Positions 34,898 to 37,023 of a DNA stretch of 37,023 bases are shown piece after piece. The first letter of the stretch is position 1. Each line of letters begins with the position of its first letter. The position numbers and the translations under genes were made by a program. This DNA comes from Methanobacteriota archaeon. GTDB taxonomy: Archaea > Thermoplasmatota > Poseidoniia > Poseidoniales > Thalassarchaeaceae. Location: the NCBI GenBank assembly GCA_014240285.1, contig JAAZXI010000009.1, positions 1-37,023 of the forward strand, given 5' to 3'. The notes beneath the pieces were generated by a model that worked only from the letters and a program-made list of their open reading frames with translations, was not told the origin of the DNA and did not search any database.

Positions 34898-35842
34898 TTA
34901 CTCCCACTCAATTGTTCCGGGTGGTTTGTGAGTGATATCGTAGACTACCCGGTTCACATCCCCCTTGAGTGAATTGGTAATCTCTGTACTTATTTCAGCC
35001 AATACATCGTGTGGAATTTCAGAGTACTTGGCACTCATGCCGTCTAGACTCGTCACTGCCCTCACCACTACTGTCTCACCGTGCACGCGTGCATCGCCAT
35101 GCACGCCAACACTTCTGACAGGGAGTAGGGCTGCGAAATACTGCCAGGGTAGCTCACATCTTCCCTCTGACGCCGCAGCCTGCAGACGAGTCTCGACAAT
35201 GTAGCAGGCCTCGCGGCAAGCCGCTACCCTATCTGGTGTGATATCACCGAGTACCCGGACTGCGAGGCCCGGACCGGGAAACGGCTGACGCTCGCTCGAT
35301 GGGATTCCGAGGTCGCGGGCGATGGCGCGAATCTCGTCCTTGTAGAACTCGCGCAGTGGCTCGACTATGATCAGGTCGACATCCTCAGGGAGTCCGCCGA
35401 CATTGTGATGCGACTTGATGACGTCGCGATTACCACCACCCGACTCTATCCAGTCGGGTGCAATGGTACCCTGAACTAGGAACTTAGCTCCGCACCCTCC
35501 CTGTTCGCCCTCAAAGACTCGGATGAACTGTTCACCGATGACTTTGCGCTTCTCTTCTGGGTCGGTGACTCCGGAGAGATGGTTCAAGAAGCGCTCAGAT
35601 GCGTCTACCACCTTGAGCTCGATACCTAGGTCAGAGCACATCTGAGTGACCTCTTCCGACTCATTCTTGCGCATCAGCCCGGTGTCGACGTAGACACAGT
35701 GCAGGAGACTCCCGACGGCACGATGAGCTAGTACTGCGGCCACCGTGCTGTCTATGCCTCCAGAGCAGGCGATGATTGCGGTGTCGTCGATCTGAGACTG
35801 TAGGGCCTCGATTGCCTCGTCGACGAGCATCTGGGTCTGCAT
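34898..35842 (-). CDS. guaAB: GMP synthase subunit B (ATP-pyrophosphatase)
   Basis: Converts XMP to GMP using ammonia supplied by a separate glutaminase subunit; archaea typically split the enzyme this way. 314 residues from ATG 35842 (the track's TTG lies one codon earlier). The PP-loop ACSGGIDSTVAAVLAHRA is near the N-terminus. A KFLVQGTIAPDWIESGG segment, RQPFPGPGLAVRVLG, and the highly conserved ending YDITHKPPGTIEWE follow. The glutamine amidotransferase subunit (guaAA) is not in the window. It starts 7 nt after the purE stop, so purE-guaAB form an operon. Confidence 0.96.
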   Translation of the reverse strand: MQTQMLVDEAIEALQSQIDDTAIIACSGGIDSTVAAVLAHRAVGSLLHCVYVDTGLMRKNESEEVTQMCSDLGIELKVVDASERFLNHLSGVTDPEEKRKVIGEQFIRVFEGEQGGCGAKFLVQGTIAPDWIESGGGNRDVIKSHHNVGGLPEDVDLIIVEPLREFYKDEIRAIARDLGIPSSERQPFPGPGLAVRVLGDITPDRVAACREACYIVETRLQAAASEGRCELPWQYFAALLPVRSVGVHGDARVHGETVVVRAVTSLDGMSAKYSEIPHDVLAEISTEITNSLKGDVNRVVYDITHKPPGTIEWE

Positions 35843-35849
35843 CAAGCGC

Positions 35850-36323
35850 TCACTCCCTCAGTGACTCGTCGTCGGCGATGACTCTTGCAGTGCGTGACTT
35901 TCTCCACTCGGCGAATCTTGAGGCGAGTTCGGTATCACTCATGGCGAGCATCTGGATGGCTAGCACGGCGGCGTTGTCACCGCGGTCGACGCCTACGGTT
36001 GCCACCGGCATCCCAGGAGGCATCTGGACTATCGAAAGTAGGCTGTCCAGCGGCACCTTGCCCCCAACAGGGACGCCGATTACAGGCAGGGTAGTCATAG
36101 CAGCAACCACGCCTGGAAGGGCCGCTGCCATCCCGGCCATCCCGATGAAAATATGGCATCCGTCATCGATGGCCGAGGCTACTACGTCCTCGAGGTATTT
36201 GGGAGCCCTATGAGCTGAAGCGACCCTGACCTCGTGAGAGATGTCGAACTCTGAGAGCACGGCTGTGCACTTGTCGGCGACCGGTAGGTCGGTCTTGGAC
36301 CCAAGCAGTATGCAGACGTCCAT
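35850..36323 (-). CDS. purE: N5-carboxyaminoimidazole ribonucleotide mutase
   Basis: Purine pathway enzyme rearranging N5-CAIR to CAIR (class I), or directly carboxylating AIR (class II). 157 residues from ATG 36323, the usual PurE length; the track's earlier start adds 22 residues without family features. Seen: CILLGSKTDLPVADKC at the nucleotide-binding start, VRVASAHRAPKYLEDVV with the catalytic His, the FIGMAGMAAALPGVVAAMTTLPVIGVPV core, and SIVQMPPGMPVATVGV. A PurK partner is not in the window, so the class cannot be settled from context. Lies 55 nt after the small membrane protein gene. Confidence 0.95.
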   Translation of the reverse strand: MDVCILLGSKTDLPVADKCTAVLSEFDISHEVRVASAHRAPKYLEDVVASAIDDGCHIFIGMAGMAAALPGVVAAMTTLPVIGVPVGGKVPLDSLLSIVQMPPGMPVATVGVDRGDNAAVLAIQMLAMSDTELASRFAEWRKSRTARVIADDESLRE

Positions 36324-36378
36324 GCACTGCCGGGACGTGGTCGGTTCAAATGCCTGCCGTCGGAGCGGTGTCGTTGCT

Positions 36379-36957
36379 CTATGAATCACTGACGAGCAAC
36401 CTCTCGGGCCACTCCAGCCCGAGATCTGTTACCGGCGGTTGCGACAGCAGACCGACGGTCAGAGCCTCTCCTACTGGACCGTCGGCGAAAGGGTCGTGGA
36501 CGAAGCCGGCTCCATCGACCAGAGCGAGGGCTAGGAAACGGTCGCTGCCACGACTGGCTCCTGCGATAACCAAGTTCCCATAGTCGCAGCCTAGTCTAGC
36601 GATTGGCCCGGTGGTCCATCTCTCTGAGATTACCTGCCACTCAGGAGATAACTGATGTGATGATTTCCAGGCTGACTGATCTATCGGAAGAAGCCATCTC
36701 GATGCAGGTATCTGCAGTACTCCCTCGATTCGGCGATATGTGCGGAACCACGAGACCCAGAACAGAGCGTAAGAGGCCCAACCGAGAATTGGGCTTACCA
36801 GCATATGGAGGGCGAAGATTGCTGAGGCCATAGCAAAGGTCGTCCAATCGAAGGGCAGGGACAGGAACGTGCCCTCGGACATCGACTGAGCAGAACGGGC
36901 CAGATAGAGCGGCGCCAGCACCAGTACCCATGTCAGAGTGAAGAATAGCGCTACCAC
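36379..36957 (-). CDS. Small membrane protein, unknown function
   Basis: 192 residues, family not recognised. The N-terminal half has two or three hydrophobic helices (ALFFTLTWVLVLAPLYLA, then FAMASAIFALHMLVSPILGWASYALFWVSWF). The C-terminal half is a soluble domain with WQVISERWTTGPIARLGCDYGNLVIAGASRGSD. The GTG at 36957 is the first usable start after an in-frame TAG at 36994-36996, so the gene is complete. First of a minus-strand run leading to purE and guaAB. Confidence 0.7.
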   Translation of the reverse strand: MVALFFTLTWVLVLAPLYLARSAQSMSEGTFLSLPFDWTTFAMASAIFALHMLVSPILGWASYALFWVSWFRTYRRIEGVLQIPASRWLLPIDQSAWKSSHQLSPEWQVISERWTTGPIARLGCDYGNLVIAGASRGSDRFLALALVDGAGFVHDPFADGPVGEALTVGLLSQPPVTDLGLEWPERLLVSDS

Positions 36958-37023
36958 AATCTGGTCATCGGCAGGGATGTGGCCAAGAGGTTGCTAGACT
37001 ACGGGGTCATGGCCCCGACGCTG

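Noticed and set aside
36970-37023. Possible tRNA at the right edge (GGGGTCATGGCCCC hairpin)
   Set aside because: The hairpin loop and stem cannot be arranged as a 5-bp stem with a 7-nt anticodon loop, and no T arm is visible before the edge. An ATG at 37009 could start a plus-strand gene, but five codons cannot support it.

Overview
The window looks like a chromosome segment of a marine planktonic euryarchaeon, most likely Marine Group II (Candidatus Poseidoniales, Thermoplasmatota). The archaeal evidence is direct: a CarS-type CDP-archaeol synthase, a stand-alone ATP-pyrophosphatase subunit of GMP synthase, and an AglB-type oligosaccharyltransferase with its WWDYG motif. There are also two tRNA genes, GAGGTGAT-type ribosome sites and very long secreted or membrane-anchored proteins. 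The order-level placement is inference from gene style, because no database search was possible.

Layout, left to right. 1-7847 (minus) is one huge open frame, missing from the ORF track because it runs off the left edge. It is an oligosaccharyltransferase with an extra N-terminal membrane region and a sequon-rich extracellular tail of more than 1,200 residues. Upstream on the same strand are purD and carS. 10046-13998 holds three envelope proteins of unknown function, followed by a CAT-anticodon tRNA. 14322-17486 is a two-gene operon: a protein of repeated OB-like units and a TctA/COG1784 membrane protein. 17574-27251 is the most unusual block. It contains a CD36/LIMP-2-like protein, a 1,527-residue cell-surface protein combining lamin-tail, PhoX-like and two phospholipase D modules, a thymidine phosphorylase (deoA), and a membrane acyltransferase. 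The last three are joined by overlapping stop/start codons. 27244-32579 (minus) is glyA coupled by a 4-nt overlap to a giant lipoprotein carrying Ig-like repeats and an M60/TCAF-type metallopeptidase. 32688-34781 (plus) is an Asp-rich thrombospondin-type-3 repeat protein ending in a PGF-CTERM-like signal. 34782-36957 (minus) is a small membrane protein, purE, guaAB and tRNA-Asn.

Functionally the segment mixes purine, one-carbon and archaeal-lipid housekeeping genes (purD, purE, guaAB, glyA, carS) with a set of surface proteins that fits a heterotrophic scavenging lifestyle. These would cover peptide and glycoprotein cleavage (M60), phosphate-ester and phospholipid attack (PhoX-like plus PLD), possible lipid binding or transfer (CD36-like), nucleoside phosphorolysis (DeoA), and glycosylation of exported proteins (AglB). 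The strongest candidate for something new is the adjacent CD36-like and PhoX/PLD pair. Its joint role is inference, not shown by the sequence.

The window is densely coding. No gene-free stretch exceeds 300 bases; the longest are 14161-14321, 7848-7957 and 32580-32687. I saw no insertion sequence, CRISPR array or rRNA.
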